From Gigantopelta aegis (Eukaryota; Mollusca; Gastropoda; Neomphalida; Peltospiridae), in the NCBI RefSeq assembly GCF_016097555.1, contig NC_054702.1, positions 65,560,513-65,624,512 of the forward strand: a stretch of DNA of 64,000 nucleotides, given 5' to 3'. Below the pieces are notes generated by a model. The model did not search any database and had not been told where the DNA came from. It saw nothing but the letters and a program-made list of their open reading frames with translations. This document shows, one piece after another, positions 23,165 through 34,420 of the stretch. Made by a program: the position numbers and the translations under genes. How positions within the stretch are numbered: position 1 is the first letter of the stretch; each line of letters opens with the position of its first letter.

Positions 23165-23732
23165 TATACTGATGGAAAGAAATAAGGGATCACACCAACA
23201 GTAACAGCAAATAGTGACTGAAACCAAGACCCTCAATCCATAGTGTCTGAAGTTTACCGTGTTGATGGCAGTCATTTCAACACTACTGTTGTGTAGTCCC
23301 ATATTAAAACTTTTTATTATCCACATGGTTCAAGATATTCACGGAAATATAACCAGTATGACACATATGTGTCATAATGATTTCACATGCACATCAAATG
23401 ACGTCATTTTGGGAAGCGACGTCATAACTTAATGCGGCTTCTCCTGTGTAATCGCTTAACAAAATGACATCATTTCATCATCTCCTAGTTACATTTAAAA
23501 CGTTTTGACATGGTCCTTGTTATTTGTAAAAATAATTACTGATAATGTGAATAATAAAGAAATTATTACACTTGTGTGTGAATCGTACTGATTTTACGAA
23601 ACGAAATCAGTACAAAACATAGGCTCATGTAATAATCTCTATATATGATATACAGACATTACAATGCTTGTAGTGAATTACATTTGGTCTACAATTCCAA
23701 GTGTTTCCTTTCTTCTTTCCGTCAGTGTATAT
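23165..23732. mobile_element. Non-autonomous DNA transposon, mariner-like
   Basis: Left end TATACTGATGGAAAGAAATA and right end CTTTCCGTCAGTGTATA form an inverted pair starting in TA, about 568 bp apart. Inside are further inverted repeats around 23395-23480 and a perfect hairpin at 23586-23614. Confidence 0.6.
23586..23614. repeat. Perfect small hairpin
   Basis: GTACTGATTT and AAATCAGTAC, 10-bp stem with a 9-nt loop. Confidence 0.8.
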
Positions 23733-24373
23733 CAATGGCCAGGACCCTGTTCCATGCATGAATTGTAGCTGAGGTTAATTGTAGTGACTTAATGTGAGTT
23801 TACCAACTGGCACCATAAACTTTACAGCCATTCCACAAAGCAACCTTAAGGTAGTCGTAAGTGCCCTTTTAATTATTAATATATTCTTTGCAAAGAAGTG
23901 CAAATTAGTTAAATAATAAATTGGTTACTGACTTTTCGGAACATTTTGGATGTATTCATTGGTATCGGACATCCTTGAAGTAACTTTGTCAATTTATGTA
24001 CTAAGCAAAAATTGCCGAATGCATAAGACGTGAGAGTTATCTCCCGTATTTTCGTGTGAAGGTCGAATGGCCTAGAATGCGTTTCATGGAACGCCGAGTT
24101 TCTTAAAAGGTATTTGGTATGAACTAGATCTACTTTTACACAATAATTTAGTATCCTTCTTAGAAAATTATCACATCATCATTAAACTGTCATTTGACAG
24201 CTACGTTAGTGGCTTACAACTGCCTTGTACCTATTGTAAATTTTCACAGTAATTTACGACAATAGTAAGCTACGCCGTGTCATGGAATGGGCTGGCGATC
24301 GTAGACAGATATTAAGGTCCCGATGGTAGGTATTTACGGTGATAGTAGTTCTAACATAGCTTCGTGGACGAGG

Positions 24374-24500
24374 CCCTGGCCTTGTGCTTATAATAGAGTC
24401 TAAGACAGTAACGTCATGACAATGCCATACAAATTGTATGCCTGTGACGTCATTAGAGATTGAGTCTGGACTCTAAAAGTTTTATAAGCACGGGCCCAGG
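24374..24500. mobile_element. Palindromic MITE
   Basis: About 127 bp, one long imperfect palindrome. Outer arms CCTGGCCTTGTGCTTATAA / TTATAAGCACGGGCCCAGG; inner arms AACGTCATGACAATGCC / GGCATACAATTTG-type with GTGACGTCATT. Confidence 0.75.
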
Positions 24501-24583
24501 TCTGAAATATTCGTAAAAATCAGCCTAAGCATATAAATGTGTTTATACACATGATTAATGGGGCTTTGTGATATTTGTTTCAG

Positions 24584-25010
24584 ACACTAGTACCTTACAT
24601 CTGCCATTTCCTGGAAGACGTGTGTTCCTGATTTTAATGGTGCAACCTGCCTCCTGAGGATTGAGTCTGGTACATTGCCACCATTCCACAGGCTTTCGTT
24701 CATGAGACTGTGCAGTGCTGAATTTTTATAGCAATGAATGTCATCTTCTTGTGTTAATAAATTTTCCACATTAATCTGTTGGGATTTTTTGTTTATATAT
24801 ATATAATCTGGTTTGTTCACTCAGCATATTAAAAAAAATCTATTGCATAGGTAACCAGGGAGCACAAATATGTATTTATATCTGTAGTTTATGTTGTTAG
24901 GTTACATGTACATTGAAGTTACAGGTAGCTACTTAGCCACATGTTGACATTCGTGGACTATGTGATTTGATTTTGGTGGATATGTATGTTCTAAATAAAG
25001 TAAAATGGAC
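24584..25010 (+). other. Candidate final 3' UTR exon
   Basis: Acceptor ATTTGTTTCAG starts a stretch of largely unique sequence that ends with AATAAA at 24994-24999. It would follow the exon at 22114-22271 as untranslated sequence. Confidence 0.3.
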
Positions 25011-25101
25011 CAAAAACATCCGTACACATTTAAAAAGAAGAACATACATTTGCTTTTTGACTTCTATTAATGATACTGATAACATTTGGCTGCAATAAAA
25101 C

Positions 25102-25404
25102 AAAGTTTGTTTTATTTAACGGCACTACTAGAGCACATGGATTTATTAATCATCAGTTATTGGATGTCAAACATTTGGTAATTTGGACATATACTCTTAG
25201 AAAGGAAACCCACTACATTTTTCCACTAGTAGAAAGGGATCATCCCACAGACGTGATAGAACAAACCACAGCTGTTAATATACCAGTCGTGGTGCACTGG
25301 CCGGAACAAGAAATAGCCCAATGGGGCTTACCGACGGATCGATCCTAAACCAACTGCACATCAAGCGAGTGCTTTACCACTGGGCGACTTCTATATCCCC
25401 CCAC
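25102..25404 (-). mobile_element. SINE, head 1 + tail 1, full-length
   Basis: Runs from the tail GTTTGTTTTATTTAACGGCA to the head GCTTTACCACTGGGCGACTT. Diverged copy. Confidence 0.88.
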
Positions 25405-25726
25405 CACTAGAATAGTGATTTTTGTATATTGTGTGTAATAATATAGCAATAAAACATCCAAGTGCGTTTTGTGATGTAGAAAATGATCACTGCAGAGCTC
25501 ATCACTATGTTCTGATGTTTGCAACAGACAGAATTGTCTTGTCTAATATTGGTGAAAACTATGTGTCCAGTAGTTCCAAAGATATGTAATGGCTCATTAT
25601 TTTAGACAAAATAGTTTGTTCTTAAACCATTATGCACGATGAAAGTTTAATGGAAAGTCGTCCTATTTTAATTTTATTGTTTTCTATTTAGATGAGGTTC
25701 TGTCACAGTCATTGGATAGTTGTTTA

Positions 25727-25810
25727 TGCTGTCTGTCCAGGACATGGGTTAATGGTTAGTGAGAGAAGTCACTGTAGTAATCTTGCACTTGCCTACCCAT
25801 TGAATCGTTT
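25727..25810 (-). mobile_element. SINE-C fragment
   Basis: GCTGTCTGTCCAGGACATGG, TTAGTGAGAGAAG and TGCCTACCCATTGAATCG are the reverse complement of the SINE at 34145-34420. Confidence 0.7.
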
Positions 25811-25984
25811 TAATTTGCTCTGTTGGACATTAACTCTGTATCTACCATCTATAAGTCTAATGGCTTGGCCACTAAAAGTTACATACTCTGGGTTAGGCAG
25901 AATGTTCTGTTTACAAATATAACTGCATCTAACGGTTATTTAAATAAAGCAAAAGTATGATGGTCAACAGTTTTGGAGGGGGGG

Positions 25985-26291
25985 CGGCGGAGATTGATGA
26001 ATCGGATTTAGCTCAATCGGTTGAGTTCTCGCCTGTGGTGCTTGTCGTAGGATCCATTCAACTGATTGGGGTTTTTCTCCTTCCAGCCAGTGCACCACAA
26101 CTGGTCAAAGGCCGTGGTATGTGTTTTCCTGTCTGTTGGAAAGTGAATATAAGAGATTCCCTAGCTGCAGTAGGAAAAATTTAACGCGTTTCCTCTGATA
26201 ACTACGTGTCAGAATTACCAGATGTTTGACATGCAATAGCCGATGATTACTAAATCAATGTGCTCTAGTGGTGTCATTAAACAAAGCAAAC
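25985..26291 (+). mobile_element. SINE, head 3 + tail 1
   Basis: The tRNA-like head is different from head 1: TTAGCTCAATCGGTTGAG as A box and GTAGGATCC in the B region. Then the common core and tail TAGTGGTGTCATTAAACAAA. Confidence 0.8.
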
Positions 26292-26756
26292 TTGCTTTCT
26301 CCCCGTATACGTATAGTCGTTATTGTGTTAAGATACTCCTACCCCACAAGCTTTTGCATTTTGTGGCCAATGAGTATAAAATTTTCTTGTTGACTAGCTT
26401 TGCTGTTAATTAAATAGTAACTAAGATAATTATATTCCTATTAAAGTTAGATTGGTTTAAGCACGGTTATGGTCATCTGCCTAATTGAAATACTGGCAAT
26501 CCAAAGAGGCAATTGCGGGAAATGATTATGTGGGTGGGAGAGTTTATTCCCCCGACCCCTTTAGTGGCTCGGCCAGATGTGGCAACACTGACATCACATC
26601 TGGGGGTTATTTTGGGAATGTGGGCTTTCACTCCAACGTATGGTTAAAACTGAAAACGCATTAGTAGATTTGTCTAACCCACGACGTATTTATTTGTTTA
26701 AGCTTATGTTAATCAATTAAAAGTATTGTGTAGCAGTCATGTCTTGGTCCACATTG
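26292..26756. other. No feature seen
   Basis: Low-copy-looking sequence without a convincing frame. Confidence 0.4.
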
Positions 26757-27053
26757 TGAGGCGGAACAGTTCAGTGGTAAAGCGCATGGCTAATGCGCGG
26801 TCGGTCTAGGATCATCCCCGTCAGTGTGCCCATTGAGATATTTCTCGTCCCAGCCAGTACACCACAACTGGTATATGAAAGGCCGTGGTATGTGCTATCC
26901 TGTCTGTGGGATGGTGCATATAAAAGATCCCTTGCTACTAATGGAAAAATGTAGCGGGTTTCCTCTCTATGACTGTCAAAATGACCATATGTTTGACATC
27001 CAATAGCCGATGATTAATAAAACAATGTGCTCTAGTGGTGTCGTTAAATAAAA
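26757..27053 (+). mobile_element. SINE, head 1 + tail 1, full-length
   Basis: Head GCGGAACAGTTCAGTGGTAA, GGATCATCCCCGTCAGTGTG, core and tail CTAGTGGTGTCGTTAAATAA. Confidence 0.88.
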
Positions 27054-27154
27054 ACATAATGGTCCACATTGAACAACCCCCACTCGTTCAAACCTGCATA
27101 AAACAGGTACGTGTCGCCCAGTAAAACTAGTGTCGCATTTTTTTTGTTCACACG

Positions 27155-27347
27155 AAAACTTGTTTTTGTTTAACGACTCCACTAGAGCACATTGGTTATT
27201 GGATGTCAAACATTTGGTAATTCTGACAAGAGGAAACCCGCTACATTTTTTCATTAGCAGCAATATATGCATTTTCCCACAGATAGGAAAGCACATACCA
27301 CGGTTTTTGACCATTTGTGGTCGACTGGTTGGAACGAGAGAAAAAAA
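27155..27347 (-). mobile_element. SINE tail 1 + core, 5'-truncated
   Basis: Starts CTTGTTTTTGTTTAACGACT and ends in GGTTGGAACGAGAGAAA. Together with 26757-27053 it forms an inverted SINE pair about 100 bp apart. Confidence 0.82.
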
Positions 27348-27384
27348 TAAAACTTAAACTATGTCATAAAATGACTACGGCCCC

Positions 27385-27468
27385 ATTTTACGAAGCGATC
27401 TTAGCGCTAAGATAATCTTGGGTGCACTACAGGTGACCTTAGCGCTAAGATCGCTACGTAAAAAGGAT
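27385..27468. mobile_element. Short palindromic MITE
   Basis: Arms TTTTACGAAGCGATCTTAGC and GCTAAGATCGCTACGTAAAA are near-perfect inverted repeats of 26 bp around a 24-bp centre. CTTAGCGCTAAG in each arm is itself a palindrome. Confidence 0.75.
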
Positions 27469-27656
27469 ATTTTATACCATCTGATTTCCAGTTTTAAATA
27501 AAGACGAGTACTTCAGGCCCATCGGAACGATATCTGAAATTGTGGTGGGCGGAGAGGGGCAGTTTTTTTTTTTTAAAATCTTTGTGTATCTACAGTAGGG
27601 AGAAAAAATACATGTTCGTCCTCATAGGGTGGGGGAGGTACAGGCCCCAGGTTCTT

Positions 27657-27880
27657 GTCATGTCATGTCATAGGGTTTTACGTGCACATTCAGAACAAGC
27701 TGTTGTAGCGCACGCCTGTCATGGGCACAAGAGCCGACCTTGGCCGGCTCCTCCGTCCATGACAGGAAAGGGGGGGGGGGGGGGCGCCTGCACTGGCAGG
27801 TGCAAGGGAGCATCAACAGCCCGACCAAGTCGGTAGTGGGGGGGGGGGGGGGGGGGGTGCTATGGAATTTTGAATGGAGC
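27657..27880 (-). repeat. Interspersed repeat family B, longest copy, with poly-G runs
   Basis: TCATGTCATAGGGTTTTACG, CTGTTGTAGCGCACGCCTGT and CCGACCTTGGCCGGCTCC are the reverse complement of 1341-1440. Two poly-G runs (about 27769-27783 and 27838-27857) interrupt it. Confidence 0.65.
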
Positions 27881-28509
27881 AATTATATGCCAAAGAGAAG
27901 AGGTGCGCAATTTTGATTGAGGAAATTTGGCGCAATTTTGAACGGTCGGTCAAAAAGTAAATGGCAGAGCTAGTATAGGTTTTAACATTAGTGAATCGAG
28001 AGTAGCTCGTTAATTAGACCTCTAAGATGCTGTGGTGCCTCCCTAGATTGCCCATAGGGCCCATTAGAAAGGGTCTGACCTCTTCCCCAGGTTCTTGATG
28101 ACCTGTGCATATTATACCACCACTGAAAAAGAAAGAGATTCATTTATTTATTATATCGATCCATTTAACATTGGATATTCGGGGTATTTTGAAAGTCGCA
28201 CCCCCTATGAGTCCGCGGCTGTACATATTAACCTTGAATTTAAAAAAAAGAAATTGTCCATACCCCCACCCTCACTACTTCAAGAAGAAATGTGCTGTTG
28301 TAAATACTGACTGCCAGTTCATCGGTTAACTTTTGGCGTAAACAGACTTACACCATATTATATATGGTGGAAACTCGGGGGACAGGCTACATCCGATTAT
28401 GGACGATATATCCTGCAGGTTTGAATATCAGTCGTTGAAATCAGCCGCAACTAGAACTAAAGATTTAGGATGTATCTAAAAACTGGCATTCCTGCCATTT
28501 GTTTCCGGA
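27881..28509. other. No gene seen
   Basis: Only short overlapping frames; no recognised repeat. Confidence 0.4.
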
Positions 28510-28570
28510 GAAATATAACCGTAAATAAAATGTGTTGAGTGCGTCGTTAAATGAAACATTTCCTTTCCTG
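28510..28570 (+). mobile_element. SINE tail 2 fragment
   Basis: ATATAACCGTAAATAAAATG then TGTTGAGTGCGTCGTTAAAT and a CTTTCC tail, as in 4738-5130. Confidence 0.75.
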
Positions 28571-28770
28571 TCGTTTGCAGTATCATTTAAAATGGCATAA
28601 CAGTTACTTAGGTGACTTTATTTGTAATTAAAATAAAATGTATTGTTACATGTTGCTACGTGTTTTATTTGAACATTATTATATTATTGAAATACGGAAG
28701 TGATCGATATTAATTACTACTAATGTAAATACATAATTCTACTGAGTAATGGCTTGTGAGACCAAAACAT

Positions 28771-28820
<50 letters not shown>
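28771..28820 (+). repeat. Poly-A followed by (AT)n
   Basis: About 30 A then 9 AT units. Confidence 0.9.
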
Positions 28821-28827
<7 letters not shown>

Positions 28828-29133
28828 TTCTGTGCAAAGATCGTAACAGTATACGAATCGACAAGACATCAGGCATTGCCTAATCCATGCATATGTACCT
28901 TTCGTGATGTCACTATACAGGGATTCGTGGTAATTGCTGCAGGTAGTCTTCTTACCTAAGCCCGATCTATATTAATCGACATGGCTAAGTAGAACATGTT
29001 GATTGATATCGGCAAATGCAATCAAGCATCCAACTAGTGATATGCGAAGAAGGAAAATTGCCCGTTGAAACATTTTGATACATGCGCTTGCGCATATAAA
29101 AGCAAACACGCTTACAAATATATGAGCGCGCTC

Positions 29134-29176
29134 GCACACGCACACACACACAGACCTACACAGACACATGCCCACA

Positions 29177-29211
<35 letters not shown>
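29134..29211 (+). repeat. (CA)n microsatellite, interrupted
   Basis: CACACA runs with GACCTA and ATG interruptions. Long frames on both strands here are repeat artefacts. Confidence 0.9.
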
Positions 29212-29247
29212 CAAAAGCCCCCAACGTTTCAGCCATTACAGTACATT

Positions 29248-29372
29248 ATAGAAAATCCTTGTACAGGCCATATCTTCCTTATCAATTCATATAGGAACAT
29301 CAAAACTTGAATGCAAGTACAAGTTGGGATGGCGGTGTGTCGCATTCCATAACTAGGTCACTGCGACCTACT
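29248..29372 (+). repeat. Isolated diverged copy of the 146-bp repeat unit
   Basis: AAATCCTTGTACAGGCCATATC, AAGTTGGGATGGCGGTGTGTC and TAGGTCACTGCGACCTACTA match the unit arrayed at 31603-32135. Confidence 0.65.
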
Positions 29373-29462
29373 ATTCATCAAACTCCTGACGAACGTATGA
29401 TGTACCCTATCGGTTCTTTTGTTTTGGGTTTGGGTGGAGAGGGGGGTTCTATTATTACTTCA

Positions 29463-29698
29463 GGAGCCAATTTCACAAAACATCGTAAGTTTACGTCTGC
29501 GACTAGCAGTTGCACCTGTCATACGTTTACATGTCTTTGGCATCTATTTCACTCAGAAGATTACATCATTACGGAGATGGAGTATTGTAAAGATGAAAGA
29601 AAATGAAACACGTATACTTAAAACTACATTTGTTGTACTGTTAACAGTAATACGAACTATGGTTTAATCGTAGATTTACGTTTGCGTGAAATTGGGCC
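29463..29698. mobile_element. MITE with short inverted ends
   Basis: GGAGCCAATTTCAC and GTGAAATTGGGCC are inverted, with subterminal GTAAGTTTACGTCTGCG / GTAGATTTACGTTTGCG. Confidence 0.55.
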
Positions 29699-29699
29699 A

Positions 29700-29846
29700 G
29701 GTGGGAAAGTGCTTGTAAAAGATTACTTGCTGTTATTTGAAAAGGCTTTCCTGTAAGACTACTTGTCAGAATAATCCAATGTTTGATATCCAATAGCCGA
29801 TGATTAATAAATCAAATATGCTCTAGTGGTGTCATTAAACAAAACT
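29700..29846 (+). mobile_element. SINE core + tail 1, 5'-truncated
   Basis: GGGAAAGTGCTTGTAAAAGA through CTCTAGTGGTGTCATTAAAC. Confidence 0.75.
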
Positions 29847-30705
29847 AACTAACTTTCCCATGGAATTAAGTACCTATCTATCGCTCTCACTCCCACCTCT
29901 GAATATAGACCGGTATTTATTGGAAGTTTGTATTATAATTATTTAACATCATGGTTTATAATCGTTTAGACTTACAATAACAACATAAATAATTGAAATT
30001 TAATTATATAGAATTTAGGAATAGACCAATGTTTATATGATGGATTCGTTGGGGAATAGTCAAGATTGCAATAAGAAGGTGGGGGTTTTTGTTGTTTTTT
30101 TTGTTGTTTTTTTTGGGGTGTGTGTTTTTTTTTGTATTTTGTTTCATCCTCCTTGTTATCTTTTTTTCGTCTACTTTTTCTGCTTTTTTTTTTTCCGTTC
30201 TTCTATTTTCCCGCTGATTTACTGATAGCTTTATGCATTTATGAAAGGTAAAAGTGTGTCGGGGAAACCATATGGATTACATGTTGCCCGACACGTGCTA
30301 TCTTAACTGTATAAGATGATAACAGCTTAGGCTGTTAAACCTTTTCCCCGCCACTTCTGTCGACCTTGTGTCAAATCAAAGATAGTACCAAACGGTTAGT
30401 TTCAACTGGCATAAGTACAGCCGGAGTCACCGTAGATACGTTCTTGCGTTCTGTGTGTATCTTTTTTCACCATCTCCTGATTATAAGGCGTTTGATTTCG
30501 GTAAATAAAATAAAATCTTGCCATGCTTTCGACATTCAGTTTCTGATAATGTCCACTTTGCTTTTGGATGGTGATTGCAAAAGAGACAAACGCCCATTTT
30601 TCGGTTTTATGATATATGATTGTGTATTTTTGTCTTGAGTATCTCATAAAATATTTTGATGAAGATGAAAAAAAAAAAAGATACTGAAACACTCCAGACA
30701 TTTTT
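29847..30705. other. No gene seen; T-rich run at 30080-30210
   Basis: Pyrimidine-rich low-complexity stretch; overlapping frames on both strands around 30366-30700 have no recognisable content. Confidence 0.4.
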
Positions 30706-30904
30706 ATACGCCCTTCTATGGGTCATATTATGGTATGGCATTGTCTTCTGTCCGTCCGTACATCCGTCTGTTAATTTTTTCTTGTCCGAACCATATCTTG
30801 CATACACATGCATACAGGACCATCAAACCTCACATGTAGGAACAGTTTGAGATGTCGGGTTGTCACGTACTATTACTAGCTCACTTTGACCTACCTTTCA
30901 CGGT

Positions 30905-31599
30905 GTAAAGTTTGTTTTGTTTAACGACACCACTGCAGGGCTCGCGATGTCAGTAGTCAAATTAGCCATTGGCTAATTTTACAAAAAATGGCTAAAAAAA
31001 TTTGCAAGTGGCTAAAATTTTGGATAAGCCATTCTCTGTCTTCTGGTGTGAACAAACGGTAATCTATTCGACACCTCAAACATAATAATAATACGAAATA
31101 TTCAATTAGCGTAATAGCGATCTCGCGACCGGTAACGAGAGAAACGGTGTCATCAAAGAATACAGCGTAGGCCTTATGGTGTTCGCTTATTTTAATAATC
31201 ACGGTTATTAATTTTAACGGCATGCATTCAACATGTATGACAGCAATGTCTGGAAGATCTGTAACTTGTTATTTTAACTTTGTAAAGTCTTTGAACCAAA
31301 GTAATAAAACCAGACCGACAATGCTGTCAATTTTAATACACATGCCAGTTCAGGGCCGAAAGACATGGAGGCCAGTGACTGGAGCACATTGATTAATTAA
31401 TCATCGGCTATTGGATATCAAACATTTGGTAATTCTGACAAGCAGTCATCAGAGGAAACCCGCTACATTTTCCCTAATGCAGCAAGGGATCTTTTATATG
31501 TAACATCCCACAGACAGGATAACACATACCACGGCCTTTGACATACCAGTCGTGGCTCACTGGCTGGAACGAGAAATAGCCCAATGGGTCCACCGACAG
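30905..31599 (-). mobile_element. SINE tail 1 + core, 5'-truncated, inserted in the 146-bp array
   Basis: The 9-bp direct repeat TTTCACGGT flanks it (30896-30904, 31600-31608), a proper target-site duplication. Its sequence breaks off in ACGACACCACTG and resumes at 31382 with GAGCACATTG. Confidence 0.82.
30936..31377. mobile_element. DNA element nested inside the SINE
   Basis: 442 bp starting CAGGGCTCGCGATG and ending GGCCAGTG, flanked by ACTG on both sides (30932-30935, 31378-31381). It interrupts the SINE at CCACT|AGAGC. The start resembles the CAGGG MITEs at 22439 and 41462. An 88-codon minus-strand frame inside it is unrecognised. Confidence 0.7.
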
Positions 31600-31602
31600 T
31601 TT

Positions 31603-32135
31603 CACGGTCTACTGCACATAATAGTAAATCCTTGTCCGGACCATATCTTACATACACATGCATACAGGATCATCAAACCTCACATGTAGGAACAACTTGT
31701 GATGGCGGTTTGTCGTGTACTATTACTAGTTCACTATGACCTACTTTTCACGGTCTACTGCACATAACAGTAAATCCTTGTCCGGACCATATCTTGCATA
31801 CAGATGCATACAGAATCATCAAACCTCACATGTAGGAACAACTTGGGATGGCTGTTTGTAGCGTACTACGATTAGGTCACTGTCACCTACTTTTCACGGT
31901 CTACTGCACATAACAGTAAATCCTTGTCCGGACCATATCTTGCATACAGATGCATACAGGACCACCAAACCTCACAGGTAAGAACAACTTGGGATGGCAG
32001 TGTGTCGCGTACTATTAGTATTACTAGGTCACTGTGACCTACTTTTCATGGTCTACTGCACATAACAGTAAATCCTTGTCCAGATCATATCTTGCATACA
32101 GATGCATACAGGAACAACTTGGGATGGTGGTTAAT
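31603..32135 (+). repeat. 146-bp tandem array (about 3.6 units here)
   Basis: CACGGTCTACTGCACATAA begins units at 31603, 31749, 31895 and 32047 (CATGG). Each holds AAATCCTTGTCCGGACCATA and a palindromic GGTCACTGTGACC. Confidence 0.88.
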
Positions 32136-32348
32136 CCAAACCAAACTGTTCATCCATCCCATTGCAAACATTTCACAGAATTAGACTTGAATTTTAACCG
32201 TAACATATTCATTAATATAGATATTGTTTTCCATCATGATGGGCGTATCGTGTACCTCGCCGGTTCTCTTGTTAGAGTTAATATTAGTGCATTCAAAGGT
32301 TTAGAAAAACTCGGGTTAAATCCAGCTCTTTAATCACCTAGCAGTTAA

Positions 32349-32643
32349 GTGACATCACTAGAGCACATTAATTTATTAATCATCGGCTATTGTACATCAA
32401 ACATTTGGTAATTTTGACATATAGTCTTAGAAAAGAAACCCGCTACATTTTTCAATTAGTAGCAAGGAATATTCTATATGCACCATCACACAGACAGGAT
32501 AGTACATGCCATGGCCTTCGATATACCTGTCGTGATGCACTGGCTGAGACGAGAAATAGCTTAATGGGTCCACCGACGAGGGTCGATCGTAGATAGATTG
32601 CGCATCACCCGAGTGCTTTGCCACTACTGAGCTACATCCCGAC
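32349..32643 (-). mobile_element. SINE, head 1 + tail 1, full-length
   Basis: ACATCACTAGAGCACATTAA through GAGCTACATCCCGAC. Confidence 0.85.
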
Positions 32644-32767
32644 AGTCACCCAACAAAACCAAATAAGTCTAGCATTAGCTCCCGTTCACCGTCTTGTGTT
32701 ACTGCTATGTAGCAGAAGCAAAACATAAATAAATAAATAAGATGACCATAAACTAAAAAAAGAAAGA

Positions 32768-32985
32768 AGTGTTTTATTTAACGACGCACTCAACACATTT
32801 TATTTACGGTTATATGGCGTCAGACATATGGTTCAGGACCACACAGATTTTGAGAGGAAACCCGCTGTCGCCACTACATGGGCTACTCTTCCGATTGGCA
32901 GCAAGGGATCTTTTATTTGCGCTTCCCACAGGCAGGATAGCACAAACCATGGCCTTTGTTGAACCAGTTAAGGATAATGGCCGTG
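32768..32985 (-). mobile_element. SINE tail 2 + core, 5'-truncated
   Basis: TTTATTTAACGACGCACTCA, CCGCTGTCGCCACTACATGG and GGCCTTTGTTGAACCAGTTA, ending before the head. Confidence 0.85.
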
Positions 32986-33053
32986 CTTAAGGTTACACAC
33001 CAAGATTAATTACAACATTCAGTTCAATACAATATTTCTGTCAAAATATAAAG

Positions 33054-33452
33054 TAAAGTTTGTTTTATTTAACGACGCCACTAGAGCACATTGATTTTTA
33101 AAAATCTTATTATCGGCTATTGGACGTCAAACATATGATAATTCTGACACTGGTTTTTAGAGGAAACCCGCTGTCGCCACATAGGCTACTCTTTTACGAC
33201 AGGCAGCAAGGGATCTTTTATTTGCGCTTCCCACAGGCAGGATAGCACAAACCATGGCCTTTGTTGAACCAGTTATGGATCACTTGTCGGTGCAAGTGGT
33301 TTACACCTACCCATTGAGCCTTGCGGAGCACTCACTCAGGGTTTGGAGTCGGTATCTGGATTAAAAATCCCATGCCTCGACTGGCATCCGAACCCAGTAC
33401 CTACCAGCCTGTAGACTGATGGCCTAACCATGACGCCACCGAGGCCGGTCTG
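33054..33452 (-). mobile_element. Chimeric SINE, head 2 + tail 1
   Basis: The tail reads CACTAGAGCACATTGAT...ATCGGCTATTGG (tail 1), while the other end reads TTAAAAATCCCATGCCTCGA and GGCCTAACCATGACGCCACC (head 2). Complete. Confidence 0.85.
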
Positions 33453-33834
33453 TCAGAATATATTCTGTGACGAGTACCACAATATCGCGAGGGGTACTGG
33501 TTTCAGTAAGTGCTCATTCTTGACGGCTACGTTGCAAAAATAATATAAAAAACATAGGTGTCGACTACAAACATTTTCAGTTGATCATTCTCACATCTAA
33601 ATGAATATAAGGTAGCACGCATGATAGGATCAGACTAACTATCACGATGGAAATGGCCAACTCGCCGATTTCACTACTTCTACGACTGTCCAGTTGCTAG
33701 TCTAAGCGCTCTTATAACTCGATTCTCGTCGTGTACAACATCCAGTCGAAAGTCGGGAGTGGCGAAAATTACAACGTAACCGTCGAGTTGGATAAATCCG
33801 TCTTGACAGTTGATAGTTTGAGATTAGCACAAGA

Positions 33835-33837
<3 letters not shown>

Positions 33838-33873
<36 letters not shown>

Positions 33874-33987
33874 GCGCGCGTGCGTGCGTGTGTTTGTGTG
33901 TGTGTGCGCGTGTGTGTGCGCGCGTGTGTGTGTGTGCGCGCGCGTGTGTGTGTGTGCGTGCGTGCGTGGATGCGTGCGTGCGTGTGT
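33838..33987 (+). repeat. (TG)n/(CG) microsatellite
   Basis: About 150 bp alternating purine-pyrimidine, with GCGCGCG stretches favourable to Z-DNA. Confidence 0.92.
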
Positions 33988-34144
33988 AAACCGGATTCAC
34001 TTGGGGTCTATGAAATATGCCGGTGTAGACAGATTTTGTCCAAAGTTATGGTTCTTGCGGTATAGTAATCAAAAAATACCAACGTAAATAAAACGTCATA
34101 TTGACCAAACGTTTGGACTATGTGTAAGACATCTGTGAAAGCAA

Positions 34145-34420
34145 CCGGCCTCGGTGGCGAAGTGGTTAAGCCATCGGATTACAAGCTGGTAGGTACAGGG
34201 TTCGTAGCCCGGTACCGGCTCCAACTCAGAGCGAATTCTTAAGGGTTCAGTGGGTAGGTGTAAGGCCTCACCCTCTTCTCTCTCACTAACCACTAACCAA
34301 CTAACAACTAACCCAATGTCCTGGACAGACAGCCTAGATAGCTGAGGTGTGTGCCCAGGACAGCGTGCTTGAACCTTAATTGGATATAAGCACGAAAATA
34401 AATCGAAATGAAATATGAAA
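34145..34420 (+). mobile_element. SINE-C (fourth tRNA-like family), full-length
   Basis: Head ACCGGCCTCGGTGGCGAAGT with B box GGTTCGTAGCC. Body CCTGGACAGACAGCCTAGAT. Tail GAACCTTAATTGGATATAAG and CACGAAAATAA. It supplies the body found in the 106-bp satellite. Confidence 0.82.

Larger units (their letters stand above)
30706..32248. mobile_element. Composite nested element carrying a 146-bp tandem array
   Basis: ATACGCCC at 30706 and GGGCGTAT at 32241 are inverted ends. Between them lie array units (about 30757-30904 and 31603-32135, periods 146, 146 and 152 bp). The array is split by a SINE (30905-31599), which is itself split by a DNA element (30936-31377). The outermost boundary is the least certain part. 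Confidence 0.55.

Noticed and set aside
25692..25922. 76-codon + strand frame
   Set aside because: Starts in a reversed SINE-C fragment; no independent support.
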